This document shows positions 39,806 to 51,043 of a stretch of 64,000 nucleotides of DNA, piece by piece (the stretch's first letter is position 1; every line of letters begins with the position of its first letter). A program made the translations under genes and the position numbers. The stretch is taken from contig JAHDWN010000020.1 of the NCBI GenBank assembly GCA_023382675.1, forward strand, positions 50,535 to 114,534, given 5' to 3'. The notes beneath the pieces were generated by a model. The model was not told the DNA's origin and searched no databases. It saw only the letters and a list, made by a program, of their open reading frames with translations. Origin of the DNA: Anaerolineae bacterium (GTDB taxonomy: Bacteria; Chloroflexota; Anaerolineae; Aggregatilineales; Phototrophicaceae).

Positions 39806-40400
39806 GCACTCCTCACCTGTTCGGGAGCGGCCATCAGTTCGACTAACTGCGCTTCGAGCCGGTGATAGCCGCTGTGCTCGATCTGCAAGGGCAGGCCAAG
39901 GTAATCCGCTGCGGCCTGCGCTTTCTCGATCAGGTGTGTTTCCGGAGACTGCGCAAGATAAATCACGCGGCGGTAATGGCGGAAATAGTCCTGCTTGAGG
40001 TCGGGATGGCGATCCAGCCCCATGTTTTTGACGATGGTGCGATCAAAGGTGCGCACCAGGAAATCGGTCAGGAAGAAGGTGCCCGGCTCTTCGTCCAGCC
40101 ACTGCTGGAAGCGTTCACCACTGTAGAATTCGTAGCAGTGATCCCCCATCAGCCGTGGAATATTGTGCTTTTGCAGCACCCGGTCAAGTGCACCGTAGCT
40201 GCCGCAGTCGCCGAAAACGACGATCACCTGACCGTAAAGCCTGCGCAGTTGGAGCAGACGGGCTTCCACATCCGGGGCGATCCGCTCTGGAAACAGATGA
40301 TGACGAGCGGTGATGCCGATCACGTCCGCGTCCCAGCCGTGCTGCCTGACAAGCTCGAGAACTTCGCGCCCAAGTGCGCCACAGGTGATCAATGCCGTCT

Positions 40401-40404
<4 letters not shown>
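39802..40404 (-). CDS. DUF1638-type protein
   Basis: MKTALITCGALGREVLELV, LRRLYGQVIVVFGDCGSYGALDRVL, GDHCYEFYSGERFQQWLDEEPGTFFLTDFLVR. Confidence 0.8.
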
Positions 40405-41372
<968 letters not shown>

Positions 41373-41389
41373 CAAGTCCTCGTGGCTTA

Positions 41390-41403
41390 TGAATACGTAT
41401 GCA
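41390..41403. promoter_or_regulatory. Putative LacI-family operator (site a), 18 nt upstream of metF
   Basis: TGAATACGTATGCA; exact reverse complement of site b. Confidence 0.7.
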
Positions 41404-41603
41404 AAATATACTGCGGCAGGTTCGAGTTTGTCAATTAGTTGCCAGACATAGTTACATATGTCATGGAAAGCACGTGTGGCATGGGGTTTCAAGTTTTTTG
41501 GGTTGCATGGGGCCAATTGCGTGTTCCTAGTCTCCAAGTGCATTTGTTCTGCACGTAGACTGCGGTTTTTTGACAAGGTTAACTGGATAGGGTATAAATT
41601 TCT

Positions 41604-41617
41604 TGCATACGTATTCA
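41604..41617. promoter_or_regulatory. Putative LacI-family operator (site b), 38 nt upstream of the cupin gene
   Basis: TGCATACGTATTCA. Confidence 0.7.
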
Positions 41618-41654
41618 GATTTGCCGGGCGAATTCTACTCAGAGAACGGGACCT

Positions 41655-42308
41655 ATGAATAACCATCCGAAATATACAGCGGAAACCATGGCAAAACGTG
41701 TGATGCGGTTTGACGAACTCAAGCACAAAGGTATTCCGCTTATGTTCATCGACAGCATTCTGCCGGGGCACTGGCGTATGAATTATGCCGTGATCGGCGA
41801 TACTGCCAGTGAAAACGCGGATTTCGAGGGGCAGCGTGCCATTACCGATCCGCACAAGTTTCAGATTGGGATGGGCTGGGCACCGCCAGGGTGTGGCCCG
41901 GCATGGCATACCCATGACTACGTAGAACTGTTCTTCATTCTGGAAGGGCGCTGGCGCTATGTTTGGGGCTACGACGAAAATCCAGAAAAACCAGAAGGCG
42001 AGTTCTTGCTGGACAAATGGGATGCGATCTCACTGCCCCCCGGCGTCTGGCGGCGCTTCGAGGTTGTCAGCGACAGCATCGGGTGGTTCTTCGCGGTGCT
42101 TGAGCCCCACGAAGTCTTTGAGGGAAAAGACCCTTACTGGCCGCCGAAAGTCATCCGGCAGGCGGAAGAGGCCGGGTTTGTGGCGGATGAGCAGGGCAAG
42201 ATGGTCAAGCCTGCCAATTATGACCAGCTCAATAATGATCACTACGAACATCTGGTGAAGATGTACCGAGATTTGACCGGCACGAGTATCGAAGACTTCA
42301 GACCATGA
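41655..42308 (+). CDS. Cupin-domain protein
   Basis: GMGWAPPGCGPAWHTHDYVELFFILEGRWRYVWG cupin motif 1; KWDAISLPPGVWRRFEVVSD motif 2. Confidence 0.85.
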   Translation: MNNHPKYTAETMAKRVMRFDELKHKGIPLMFIDSILPGHWRMNYAVIGDTASENADFEGQRAITDPHKFQIGMGWAPPGCGPAWHTHDYVELFFILEGRWRYVWGYDENPEKPEGEFLLDKWDAISLPPGVWRRFEVVSDSIGWFFAVLEPHEVFEGKDPYWPPKVIRQAEEAGFVADEQGKMVKPANYDQLNNDHYEHLVKMYRDLTGTSIEDFRP

Positions 42309-42322
42309 CCGGGTGAACGATC

Positions 42323-43471
42323 ATGAAGCAAAGTGTCGACCGCATTTTGACGACGCATGTCGGGAGTCTGCCCCGCCCACAGGACGTGGTCGATCAGCTC
42401 TTCGCCCAGGACAAAGCGGAAGCGTATGATCCAGCGGCCTTCGATGCCACAATGACACGCGCTGTCGCGGACGCCGTTCGCAAGCAGGTCGCCGTCGGCG
42501 TCGATATCGTCAGCGATGGCGAGATGAGCAAGATAAGCTATGCGACCTACATTCGCCACCGCTTGACCGGCTTTGAAATCGCGGAAGTTCCCAGGGCGAC
42601 ACCCAGAGATCTCGACGATTATCCCGCCTATCGTGATCGGATCGCTCAGGAAGGCGGAACGCCGAAATATCATCGCCCGGTCGTGCGCGGCGCAATCAAG
42701 ATTAAAGACCTGACGCCATTGAAAAAGGACATCGAAAACCTGAAGGCGGCTGCCGTGGCTGCCGGTGCTGAAGAAGCGTTCATGAACGCCGCGTCTCCCG
42801 GCGTCATCGCTGTGTTCCAGCCCAACGAATACTATCCATCCGATGAAGCCTACCTGCAAGCGCTTGCCGAAGTCATGAAAGTCGAATACGAGCAGATTGT
42901 CGCGTCCGGCTTGCTGCTCCAGGTAGATTGCCCTGATCTGGCGATGGGCAGGCACATCCGCTTCCGGAATAACGACATTATCACCTTCAAAAAAGCAGCC
43001 CAGCGTCAGGTCGAGGCGCTGAACTATGCCCTCGAAAACGTCCCGGCTGACCGCGTGCGGATGCACCTGTGTTGGGGCAATTACGAAGGGCCGCACCATC
43101 ATGATGTGGATCTGAGCGAGATTCTGGATATTGTCCTCAGCGCCAAACCGCAGGCGATCCAATTCGAGTCCGCCAATCCACGCCATCAACATGAATGGAA
43201 AGTCTGGGCGACGGCCTCCATCCCCGAAGACAAGATCCTGATCCCCGGTGTGCTGGATACTACGACCAATTTCATCGAGCATCCCGAACTGGTTGCAGAA
43301 CGTATCGCACGGTTTGCCGGCATCGTCGGCAGAGAGCGGGTGATCGCCGGGACAGATTGTGGCTTCGGAACCTTCGCGGGTTTCGGCAAAGTGCATCCCG
43401 ATATCGCATACGGCAAGCTGGAATCGCTGCGCGAAGGGGCACGGATGGCTTCTGAACGATTGTGGTCATGA
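42323..43471 (+). CDS. Cobalamin-independent methionine synthase-like protein (MetE C-terminal-domain type, 382 aa)
   Basis: ILTTHVGSLPRPQ; Zn-ligand-like HLCWGN (HxC) and AGTDCGFGTF (C); no N-terminal MetE domain. Confidence 0.87.
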   Translation: MKQSVDRILTTHVGSLPRPQDVVDQLFAQDKAEAYDPAAFDATMTRAVADAVRKQVAVGVDIVSDGEMSKISYATYIRHRLTGFEIAEVPRATPRDLDDYPAYRDRIAQEGGTPKYHRPVVRGAIKIKDLTPLKKDIENLKAAAVAAGAEEAFMNAASPGVIAVFQPNEYYPSDEAYLQALAEVMKVEYEQIVASGLLLQVDCPDLAMGRHIRFRNNDIITFKKAAQRQVEALNYALENVPADRVRMHLCWGNYEGPHHHDVDLSEILDIVLSAKPQAIQFESANPRHQHEWKVWATASIPEDKILIPGVLDTTTNFIEHPELVAERIARFAGIVGRERVIAGTDCGFGTFAGFGKVHPDIAYGKLESLREGARMASERLWS

Positions 43472-43533
43472 GGGGGCGTGTAGCCCCTTAACGAGTCAAT
43501 GATGTGCTATTTAGGATTATCAGGAGCAGTGCA

Positions 43534-44835
43534 ATGTCCGTGACATACGTCAAAAAAGGCAAGTCACTGGCTGAACTGGCAGCAGCCGACGCCAAAGTTC
43601 AGGACATAGTCAAGAACATTCTCACCGAAATTCGCGAACGCAAAGATGACGCTGTGCGCGAAATTTCCCAGAAGTTCGATAACTGGAATCCGGATGATTT
43701 TCGCCTGAGCGACGCCCAGATCGCCGAAATCATCAGCACCCTGCCACAGCGCACAATTGATGACATCAAGTTCGCGCAAGAGCAGGTGCGCACCTTCGCT
43801 AAGGCCCAGCTTTCGGGCTTGCGCAATGTCGAGATCGAAACGGTGCCGGGCGTGATCCTGGGTCACAAGAACATCCCGGTCAGCAGCGTTGGCTGTTACA
43901 TTCCCGGTGGGCGCTACCCGATGGTGGCTTCGTCGCATATGAGCGTGCTGACCGCCAAAACCGCCGGTGTCAAACACGTCGTGGCCTGTACCCCGCCGAT
44001 CAAAGGCGAACTTCCGGCGGCGACAATTGCGGCCATGCACTTTGGCGGGGCGGATGCCATCTATATTCTGGGCGGCGTTCAGGCGATGGCTGCGATGGCG
44101 TATGGCGCGGTCGGCATCGAACCTGTGGATATGATTGTCGGCCCTGGCAATGCCTATGTGGCGGAAGCCAAGCGCCAGCTCTTCGGCACCGTCGGCATCG
44201 ATCTGCTTGCTGGCCCGACCGAGATACTCGTGATCGCCGATGACAGCGCCGACGTAGAGATGTGCGCTACCGACCTATTGGGGCAGGCTGAGCATGGCCC
44301 CACGTCCCCGGCGGTGTTGTTGACCAGCAGCCCTGAACTGGCGGAAACGATCGAAGCTGAGATCGCCCGCCAGTTGCAGACGCTGCCGACTGCCGATCTG
44401 GCCGGTACGGCATGGCGCGACTACGGCGAAGTGATTCTGGTCGATACGGATGCGGAGCTGGTGCAGGTTGCCGATGAGATCGCCAGCGAGCATGTCGAGG
44501 TGCTGACCAGAGACCCACAATACTTCCTCGATAACATGACCAATTACGGCGCGCTGTTCCTGGGGCCGGAAACCAATGTCGCTTACGGCGATAAGGTGAT
44601 CGGCACCAACCACACACTCCCCACCGGGAAAGCTGCACGCTACACCGGCGGGTTGTGGGTGGGCAAGTTCATCAAGACTGTGACCTACCAGCGCGTCACC
44701 GAAGAAGCCAGCGTGGTGATCGGCGAATATGGCTCGCGGCTGTGCGAACTCGAAGGCTTTATGGGGCATAAAGAGCAGTGCGATCTGCGGCTGCGCCGTT
44801 ATAAGAAGGAAGCCGTCGCGCCCACCCATCAGTAG
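43534..44835 (+). CDS. HisD-family (histidinol dehydrogenase-like) dehydrogenase, paralogue 1
   Basis: [86 protein letters not shown] at 43534. Confidence 0.93.
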   Translation: MSVTYVKKGKSLAELAAADAKVQDIVKNILTEIRERKDDAVREISQKFDNWNPDDFRLSDAQIAEIISTLPQRTIDDIKFAQEQVRTFAKAQLSGLRNVEIETVPGVILGHKNIPVSSVGCYIPGGRYPMVASSHMSVLTAKTAGVKHVVACTPPIKGELPAATIAAMHFGGADAIYILGGVQAMAAMAYGAVGIEPVDMIVGPGNAYVAEAKRQLFGTVGIDLLAGPTEILVIADDSADVEMCATDLLGQAEHGPTSPAVLLTSSPELAETIEAEIARQLQTLPTADLAGTAWRDYGEVILVDTDAELVQVADEIASEHVEVLTRDPQYFLDNMTNYGALFLGPETNVAYGDKVIGTNHTLPTGKAARYTGGLWVGKFIKTVTYQRVTEEASVVIGEYGSRLCELEGFMGHKEQCDLRLRRYKKEAVAPTHQ

Positions 44836-44853
44836 GACTAGAGTCAGGCGACG

Positions 44854-45867
44854 ATGAAACGGGTCACGTCAATCGACGTTGCAAAACGCGCGGGGGTTTC
44901 GCAATCGACCGTCTCGCGCGTTTTCAGCGGCAAGTCATCGTATATCTCTGAGCAGACACGCACGAAAGTGCTGCGTGTCTCTGAGGAATTGGGCTATACC
45001 CCGAACGCCATCGCGCGCATGATGAGCAGCCGCCAGACCAATATCATTGGCATTGTCATGGCGAACATCACCAGTCCGTTCTACCCCTACGTGTTGGAGA
45101 AATTCCTCCAGCGCTTCCAGGAGATCGGGCGCAATGCGCTCATGTTCACCGCCGCCCCGAATCAAGAGATCGACGACATGCTGCCGCTGATCTTCCAACA
45201 TCGGGTGGATGCGCTCATCATCACGTCGGCCACCTTGTCGTCAGAGATGGCGGAGGCCTGTGCCAAGCATGGCACGCCGGTCATCCTGTTCAATCGCTAC
45301 GTCACCGGCGCGCCCGCCAGTGCCGTGTGCGCCGATAATGTCGAAGGCGGGCGGCGCATCGCTGACCTGTTGCTGGACACCGGGCACGAGCGGCTGGCGT
45401 ATGTCGCCGGGAGTGTCAATACCTCGACCAACAATGATCGCGAGAAAGGGTATACGGATCGGCTCACCGAGCGCGGCTACACCCATTTGCAGCGGGCGCA
45501 GGCGAATTTCAGCTATGAAACCGGATTCCAGGCCGCGACCACGTTGCTAGAAAGTGACCATGCCCCGGATGCGATCTTCTGCGCCAACGATATCATGGCC
45601 ATCGGCGCAATTGACGCGGCCAGGAGCCTGCATCTGCGCGTGCCCGATGACGTGAGTATCATCGGTTATGACAATATTCCCATGAGCGCCTGGGCTTCCT
45701 ACAACCTTACGACATTCAGCCAGGAAGTGGATGCCATGATCGATGACACCCTGAATATCCTCTCGAACAAGCTGGAAAATCCTGATTCGCCCCCGGTGAT
45801 TTCGCTCGTGTTGGGACGGCTGATCGCGCGTGGGTCTGTGCGCGGCGTGCAGCCCACTGATTCGTAG
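44854..45867 (+). CDS. LacI-family transcriptional regulator, paralogue 1
   Basis: [35 protein letters not shown]; periplasmic-binding-like effector domain. Confidence 0.95.
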   Translation: MKRVTSIDVAKRAGVSQSTVSRVFSGKSSYISEQTRTKVLRVSEELGYTPNAIARMMSSRQTNIIGIVMANITSPFYPYVLEKFLQRFQEIGRNALMFTAAPNQEIDDMLPLIFQHRVDALIITSATLSSEMAEACAKHGTPVILFNRYVTGAPASAVCADNVEGGRRIADLLLDTGHERLAYVAGSVNTSTNNDREKGYTDRLTERGYTHLQRAQANFSYETGFQAATTLLESDHAPDAIFCANDIMAIGAIDAARSLHLRVPDDVSIIGYDNIPMSAWASYNLTTFSQEVDAMIDDTLNILSNKLENPDSPPVISLVLGRLIARGSVRGVQPTDS

Positions 45868-45877
45868 GAATAAAGAC

Positions 45878-46627
45878 ATGACGCAGCCACTCAAAGACAA
45901 GATCGCGGTTGTAACCGGCGGCGGGGGCGGGATTGGCAGCGCTATCTGTCGGCGGCTTGCCGCAGCAGGCATGCACGTCGTCATCACCTACAGCCGCAGC
46001 CAGGACAATGCCGAAGCAGTGGCCCGGTCACTCCCCGGCGAGAACCACCTGGTCATGCACTGCCCTGTGGATGACAGCGCGGCGCAGGCGAGGCTGGCGC
46101 AGGCCATCGCCCAGACCTACGGCACTCTGGACATCCTGGTGAACAACGCCGGGATCACGCGGCCTGTTCCCCATGCTGATCTCGAAAGCCTCGACGATGA
46201 TCTGATCGACAGCATCTTCCGCGTGAATGTGCGCGGAACACTGGCGTCCGTGCGCGCCTTGAAAGACCAGTTGCTGGCGGGCGATGGTGGTCTGGTGGTC
46301 AATATCAGTTCGATTGCGGCGCGCACCGCCGTCGGCAGCAATGTGGCGTACTGCGCCAGCAAGGCCGCCATCGACAACTTCACGATGAGTCTGGCGCGGG
46401 CGCTCGCCCCCAAGATCCGCGTGGTGAGCGTGGCTCCCGGCTGGGTGAACGGCGAATACGCCCAGCGGATGCCGCCCGAATACGTCCAACAACAGCGTGA
46501 TCTGACGCCGCTGCGACGGATCGCGGAGGCTGAAGATGTCGCCGAAGCGATCTACGCGGTGGCGGTGCATCTGCCTTTCACCACGGGCGCGATTATTCCT
46601 GTAGACGGAGGAAGGCCACTGACATGA
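45878..46627 (+). CDS. SDR family oxidoreductase
   Basis: IAVVTGGGGGIGSAICRRL; NNAGITRP; YCASKAAIDNFTMSLARAL. Confidence 0.92.
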   Translation: MTQPLKDKIAVVTGGGGGIGSAICRRLAAAGMHVVITYSRSQDNAEAVARSLPGENHLVMHCPVDDSAAQARLAQAIAQTYGTLDILVNNAGITRPVPHADLESLDDDLIDSIFRVNVRGTLASVRALKDQLLAGDGGLVVNISSIAARTAVGSNVAYCASKAAIDNFTMSLARALAPKIRVVSVAPGWVNGEYAQRMPPEYVQQQRDLTPLRRIAEAEDVAEAIYAVAVHLPFTTGAIIPVDGGRPLT

Positions 46628-47517
46628 GTGTGCAGCTTGAAATTCGCGACCAACGTTTGCTCGACAGCGTTTCCCCGGATGCTGAACTGGAGCAGCATCT
46701 GACCGGGTTCAAATTCACTGAGGGGCCGATCTGGCATCCGCTGGAACAGCACCTGCGCTTTAGCGACATCAGCGGCAACAGCATCTTCCAGTGGAGCGCA
46801 GCGGACGGGTTGAGAGACATCCGCCCCAACAGCCATCTTGCCAACGGCAACACTTACGACCGCGAAGGGCGCATGTTGACGTGCCACCACGCGAGCAGCC
46901 GTGTCACGCGCACCGAACCGGATGGCAGCATCACCGTGTTGGCGTCCCATTACCAGGGCAAACAGTTGAACAGCCCCAACGACATCATCGTCAAGTGCGA
47001 CGGATCGATCTACTTCACCGATCCGCCCAGCGGGCGCGAGGCTTTCGTCGGCATCCCGCGTGAGCGCGAACTGCCATTTTCAGGTGTGTATCGCCTCGAG
47101 CCCGACACCCGCGAACTGACACTGCTGGTGGATGATTTTGTCAAGCCGAATGGATTGTGCTTCTCACTCGATGAGCAGCAGCTTTACATCAACGACACGG
47201 CGCGTTTCCACATCCGCGTTTTCGATGTCAATGCAGACGGCACGATTGCGAATGGCCGTCTATTTGCGGACACCACGGGCGACGGCAAAGGTGTGCCGGA
47301 CGGCATGAAATTTGACAGCGCGGGCACCTTGTTTTGCTGTGCGCAGGGCGGCGTGCATGTGTTCTTGCAGGATGGCACCTGCCTGGGGCGCATTCTCGTC
47401 CCAGAGCAAGCCGCCAATTTCATCTGGGGCGATGCAGACTTGAAAAGCCTGTACATCACCGCCACAAAGTCCGTTTACCGGCTGCGGGTCAAGACCGCCG
47501 GACTACCGATGTTCTAG
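46624..47517 (+). CDS. SMP-30/gluconolactonase-family lactonase
   Basis: FTEGPIWHPLEQHLRFSDISGNSIFQW; LNSPNDIIVKCDGSIYFTDP; VKPNGLCFSLDEQQLYINDT. Confidence 0.92.
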   Translation: MSVQLEIRDQRLLDSVSPDAELEQHLTGFKFTEGPIWHPLEQHLRFSDISGNSIFQWSAADGLRDIRPNSHLANGNTYDREGRMLTCHHASSRVTRTEPDGSITVLASHYQGKQLNSPNDIIVKCDGSIYFTDPPSGREAFVGIPRERELPFSGVYRLEPDTRELTLLVDDFVKPNGLCFSLDEQQLYINDTARFHIRVFDVNADGTIANGRLFADTTGDGKGVPDGMKFDSAGTLFCCAQGGVHVFLQDGTCLGRILVPEQAANFIWGDADLKSLYITATKSVYRLRVKTAGLPMF

Positions 47518-47532
47518 GCAAAAGGAGCGATC

Positions 47533-48651
47533 ATGGTGAAGAAAGCCGAACAGACCGACAGCAGCGCCCCGGAAGTTGAAGCCAGCATGGGGCAGATCAC
47601 CCTCGTCCACGATCACACCGATATCGCCAGACTGATGAACCCCGGCACTGAGCGTCACCAGAGCTTGCAGGGCTTTGACGAGGATTATGTCGATATTGTC
47701 GATTACATTGTCCGCAGCACCCACAAGATCTGGGAAGAGTGGGGCATGGGACGCATCTACACACATTATCGTCACAATGCGGAAGTTCATCTGGCGGATG
47801 GCTACATCTACAGCCGCGAGGCGATGCTGACCAGCTCGATCAACTTTCTCTCCGCTTTCCCGGATCGCCGCGCCTACGCCGATGATGTCATTTGGGCGGG
47901 GGATGATCAGCAGGGCTTTCACACGTCGCATCGCATCACCGGTATTGGCACCAATCTGGGTTACAGCGTCTACGGCCCGCCGACAGGGCGCACCATCACC
48001 TATCGCACGATAGCCAACTGCTTTGTCTTTGAGAACCGGGTGTGCGAGGAATGGCTGGTGCGCGATTATCTGGCGCTGGTGCAGCAGCTTGGACTCAATC
48101 CGCATGACGTAGCGAAGAAGCTCGCCCGGCAGGGTGTGCCGGAGGGCGCGCGCCCGGCAGCGCTTGGCGCAGTCGAACGCGGCGTTGGGCAAAATCCACC
48201 GGCTGAATATCAACCCAGATCGAGCGCGGATTTTGATATAGAGGATTTTGTCAGCCAGATTCTCAACGAAGTCTGGAACTGGCGCTTGTTCAACAAACTT
48301 CGCGATTATTTTGTGCCTAACTACATCTGCTATACCGCCGGTGATCGCCAGATCTACGGCATCAGCGATTATTTCGCCTATGTGATGTCGTTCATCGTGG
48401 CGTTTCCGGACGCGGGCATGAGCCTTGACCACATCTACTGGAATCAAGACCCGGATGGCACCTATCGGGTGGCGGTGCGCTGGCGGTTGACTGGCACGCA
48501 TCGCGGCTACAGCCACCTCGGCGAGCCGAGCGGCAAGCGGGTTCAGATCATGGGCATCACGCACTACTGGATCAAGGACGGCAAATTCCTGCGCGAATGG
48601 ACGCTCTATGACGAAATCGCCGCCCTGACGCAGATCTACCACGAGGTCTGA
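47533..48651 (+). CDS. Tandem NTF2/SnoaL-like domain protein, subfamily A copy 1
   Basis: Two SnoaL-like units (VDYIVRSTHKIWEEWGMGRIYTHYRHNAEVH and FVSQILNEVWNWRLFNKLRDYFVPNYICYTA); closest in the window to 62881-63978. Confidence 0.82.
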   Translation: MVKKAEQTDSSAPEVEASMGQITLVHDHTDIARLMNPGTERHQSLQGFDEDYVDIVDYIVRSTHKIWEEWGMGRIYTHYRHNAEVHLADGYIYSREAMLTSSINFLSAFPDRRAYADDVIWAGDDQQGFHTSHRITGIGTNLGYSVYGPPTGRTITYRTIANCFVFENRVCEEWLVRDYLALVQQLGLNPHDVAKKLARQGVPEGARPAALGAVERGVGQNPPAEYQPRSSADFDIEDFVSQILNEVWNWRLFNKLRDYFVPNYICYTAGDRQIYGISDYFAYVMSFIVAFPDAGMSLDHIYWNQDPDGTYRVAVRWRLTGTHRGYSHLGEPSGKRVQIMGITHYWIKDGKFLREWTLYDEIAALTQIYHEV

Positions 48652-48723
48652 TCAATGTCAGATGGTTGGCGAATCGCCCATAGGCGCAGTGATGACCAGT
48701 GAGCGCATCAACAAGCAGGTGCT

Positions 48724-50112
48724 ATGAACGGATTGCCGCCTGAATGGCCGGAAGATGTCATGCCTTCTGTACGCGGACAGCTTCAATCCAGCCCGCGCAA
48801 ACTGGTCGTGCTCGATGATGACCCGACCGGGACGCAGACTGTCCATGACATCGCCGTGTTGACCGAATGGACGGTGGATGCGCTGGCACGGGAACTGCGC
48901 AATGATGCGCCCGCTTTCTACCTACTGACCAATTCGCGCAGCCTGACCGCTGCGAACGCGGCGAGTCTCAACCGTGAGATCGCTGGCAATCTCGTGCGCG
49001 CGGCGCAGCAAACCAGGCAGGACTTCGCCGTGGTCAGCCGCAGCGATTCGACTCTGCGCGGCCATTTCCCCGGCGAGGTCGAGGCATTGGCCACCGGTTT
49101 GAAACAGAGCTTTGACGGCTGGCTGATTATCCCTTTCTTCATTGAAGGCGGGCGCTATACCATCAACGACGTTCATTATGTGGCCGAGGGGGAGGCGCTC
49201 ATCCCTGCGGGCGAAACGCCTTTCGCTCAGGATGCTGCCTTCGGTTATCGCGCTTCGAATCTGCGTGATTGGGTCGCTGAGAAAACCGGTGGTCGCATTC
49301 CGGCGGACACGGTGGCCTCGATCTCGCTTGAGGACATCCGGCGCGGCGGCCCAGACGCCGCCTACGCCAGGCTCATGGAACTCAGCGATGGCAGGGTGTG
49401 CGTTGTCAACGCCGCCAGTATGCGCGACATGCAGGTCTTGGTCGCCGGGCTGCTGCGCGCAGAAACCGCCGGCAAGCGATACCTCTATCGCACGGCCGCG
49501 TCGTTTGTCCAGGCTCGCGCCGGTCTGGAGACGCGCCCGCTGTTGATCGCCAGCGATCTCAGCCTACCCGCAACTGGCGGCGGGCTGGTGATCGTCGGCT
49601 CTTACGTGCCCAAGACCACCCGCCAGGTCGAAGCACTCCTGAGTTCAGCGCAGATCACCGCCATCGAGGTCAGCTGCGAGGAGCTGCTGAACCCGGCCCA
49701 GCGCCAGGCCGCGATTGAAGCGGCAGCGGCGTCTGCCGAACTCGCCCTGGCGCGCAATGCCGACACCGTCATCTACACCAGCCGTGCCCTTATCACGATC
49801 TCTGAGGGGGAGGCGAGTCTGGCAGTGGGCAGCCACATCTCATCCGGCTTGATCAGCATCCTGCGCCAGATTAATGCGCGCCCGCGCTACCTGCTGGCAA
49901 AGGGCGGCATTACCTCCAGCGACGTGGCGACCCGGGGGTTGGATGTGAAACGCGCCCTGGTGCGCGGCCAGATTCTGCCGGGCGTCCCGGTCTGGCAGCT
50001 TGGTGAGGAAAGCCGCTACCCCACGCTGGCCTACATCGTCTTTCCGGGCAACGTGGGCGGGGACAATGCGCTGGCGACTGTCGTTCAATCCCTGGCTCAA
50101 GGGGGAGCGTGA
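48724..50112 (+). CDS. Four-carbon acid sugar kinase family protein (DUF1537, OtnK-like)
   Basis: KLVVLDDDPTGTQTVHDIAVLTEW; VVSRSDSTLRGHFPGEVEAL; LLAKGGITSSDVATRGLDVKRALV. Confidence 0.92.
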   Translation: MNGLPPEWPEDVMPSVRGQLQSSPRKLVVLDDDPTGTQTVHDIAVLTEWTVDALARELRNDAPAFYLLTNSRSLTAANAASLNREIAGNLVRAAQQTRQDFAVVSRSDSTLRGHFPGEVEALATGLKQSFDGWLIIPFFIEGGRYTINDVHYVAEGEALIPAGETPFAQDAAFGYRASNLRDWVAEKTGGRIPADTVASISLEDIRRGGPDAAYARLMELSDGRVCVVNAASMRDMQVLVAGLLRAETAGKRYLYRTAASFVQARAGLETRPLLIASDLSLPATGGGLVIVGSYVPKTTRQVEALLSSAQITAIEVSCEELLNPAQRQAAIEAAAASAELALARNADTVIYTSRALITISEGEASLAVGSHISSGLISILRQINARPRYLLAKGGITSSDVATRGLDVKRALVRGQILPGVPVWQLGEESRYPTLAYIVFPGNVGGDNALATVVQSLAQGGA

Positions 50113-50115
50113 ACT

Positions 50116-50961
50116 ATGCAAGTGTCATCGGCTGAATTACTGGCAGCCGCGCGCAGCTATCAATGCGCTGTCGGCGCGTTCAACATCTACAACCTGGAGG
50201 GCGTCAAGGCGGTCATCGGCGCGGCTGAAGCGCTGCACAGCCCGGTCGTGCTTCAAATACATCCTGCTGCGCTGACCTTTGGCGAGCGTCCGCTGATAGC
50301 GCTCTGCCTCGCGGCGGCGGATCAGGCAACCGTGCCGGTCAGCATTCATCTGGATCATTGCTCCTCAGCCGATGCGATTTCGCTGGCGCTGGAAGCCGGG
50401 ATGCGCTCGATCATGGTTGATGGCTCACAGCTCGATTATGAGGCCAACCGATCTTTCACGAGCGAGCAAACCGCGCAAATTCACACGCGTGGCGGGGTGG
50501 TCGAGGCGGAGTTGGGGCGGATCAGCGGCAGCGAGGATGGCCTGAGCGTGCCGGAACGCGAGGCGCGCATGACTGACCCTATCCTCGCGGCAGATTATGT
50601 TGCGCAGACGGGCGTAGATATGCTGGCGGTGTGCATCGGCAATGTGCACGGGCGTTATCGCGGCGAGGTGCAGTTCGATTTCGGGCGGCTGGCGGCGATT
50701 CGCAAGTCGGTATCGATCCCGCTGGTGCTGCACGGCACTTCAGGCGTGCCGAATGAACTGGTGCGCCGCTGCATTGACCTGGGCGTGTGCAAATTCAACG
50801 TCAACACGGAACTGCGGGAAGCCTACATGAACGTGCTGCGCCAGACGCATCACGATCTGATTGATGTCATGACCGCGGCGGTTGCTGCTATGCAAGCGGT
50901 TGTCAGCGAAAAGCTGCGCCTGTTCAATTCTGTGGGGCTGGCCGACGCGCTATCAAAGTAG
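50116..50961 (+). CDS. Class II (ketose-bisphosphate type) aldolase
   Basis: Zn-site SIHLDHCSSADAI; AVCIGNVHGRYRG; VLHGTSGVPNELVRRCIDLGVCKFNVNTELR. Confidence 0.92.
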   Translation: MQVSSAELLAAARSYQCAVGAFNIYNLEGVKAVIGAAEALHSPVVLQIHPAALTFGERPLIALCLAAADQATVPVSIHLDHCSSADAISLALEAGMRSIMVDGSQLDYEANRSFTSEQTAQIHTRGGVVEAELGRISGSEDGLSVPEREARMTDPILAADYVAQTGVDMLAVCIGNVHGRYRGEVQFDFGRLAAIRKSVSIPLVLHGTSGVPNELVRRCIDLGVCKFNVNTELREAYMNVLRQTHHDLIDVMTAAVAAMQAVVSEKLRLFNSVGLADALSK

Positions 50962-51043
50962 GCATCACAAGTGGACCTGGTTGCAGTATTCGCGTACCAG
51001 ATTACAGTAGCACCAACATGTTGTTCAAATGAGCTGAGCGCGG

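Noticed and set aside
41373-41915. N-terminal extension of the MTHFR ORF (504-aa version)
   Set aside because: The extension is low-quality sequence overlapping both operators and the cupin gene. MetF homology begins at the ATG at 41372.
41914-41927. TGACTACGTAGAAC, resembling the operator
   Set aside because: Lies inside the cupin CDS (encodes DYVE), has a poor right half-site; treated as chance.
42242-43396. 384-aa antisense ORF opposite the MetE-like gene
   Set aside because: Mirrors a well-supported CDS; long antisense frames are expected from GC-rich codon usage and show no family motif.
43471-43488. Small hairpin AGGGG-gcgtgtag-CCCCT after the MetE-like gene
   Set aside because: Only 5 bp of stem and no T-tract; insufficient to call a terminator within what appears to be an operon.
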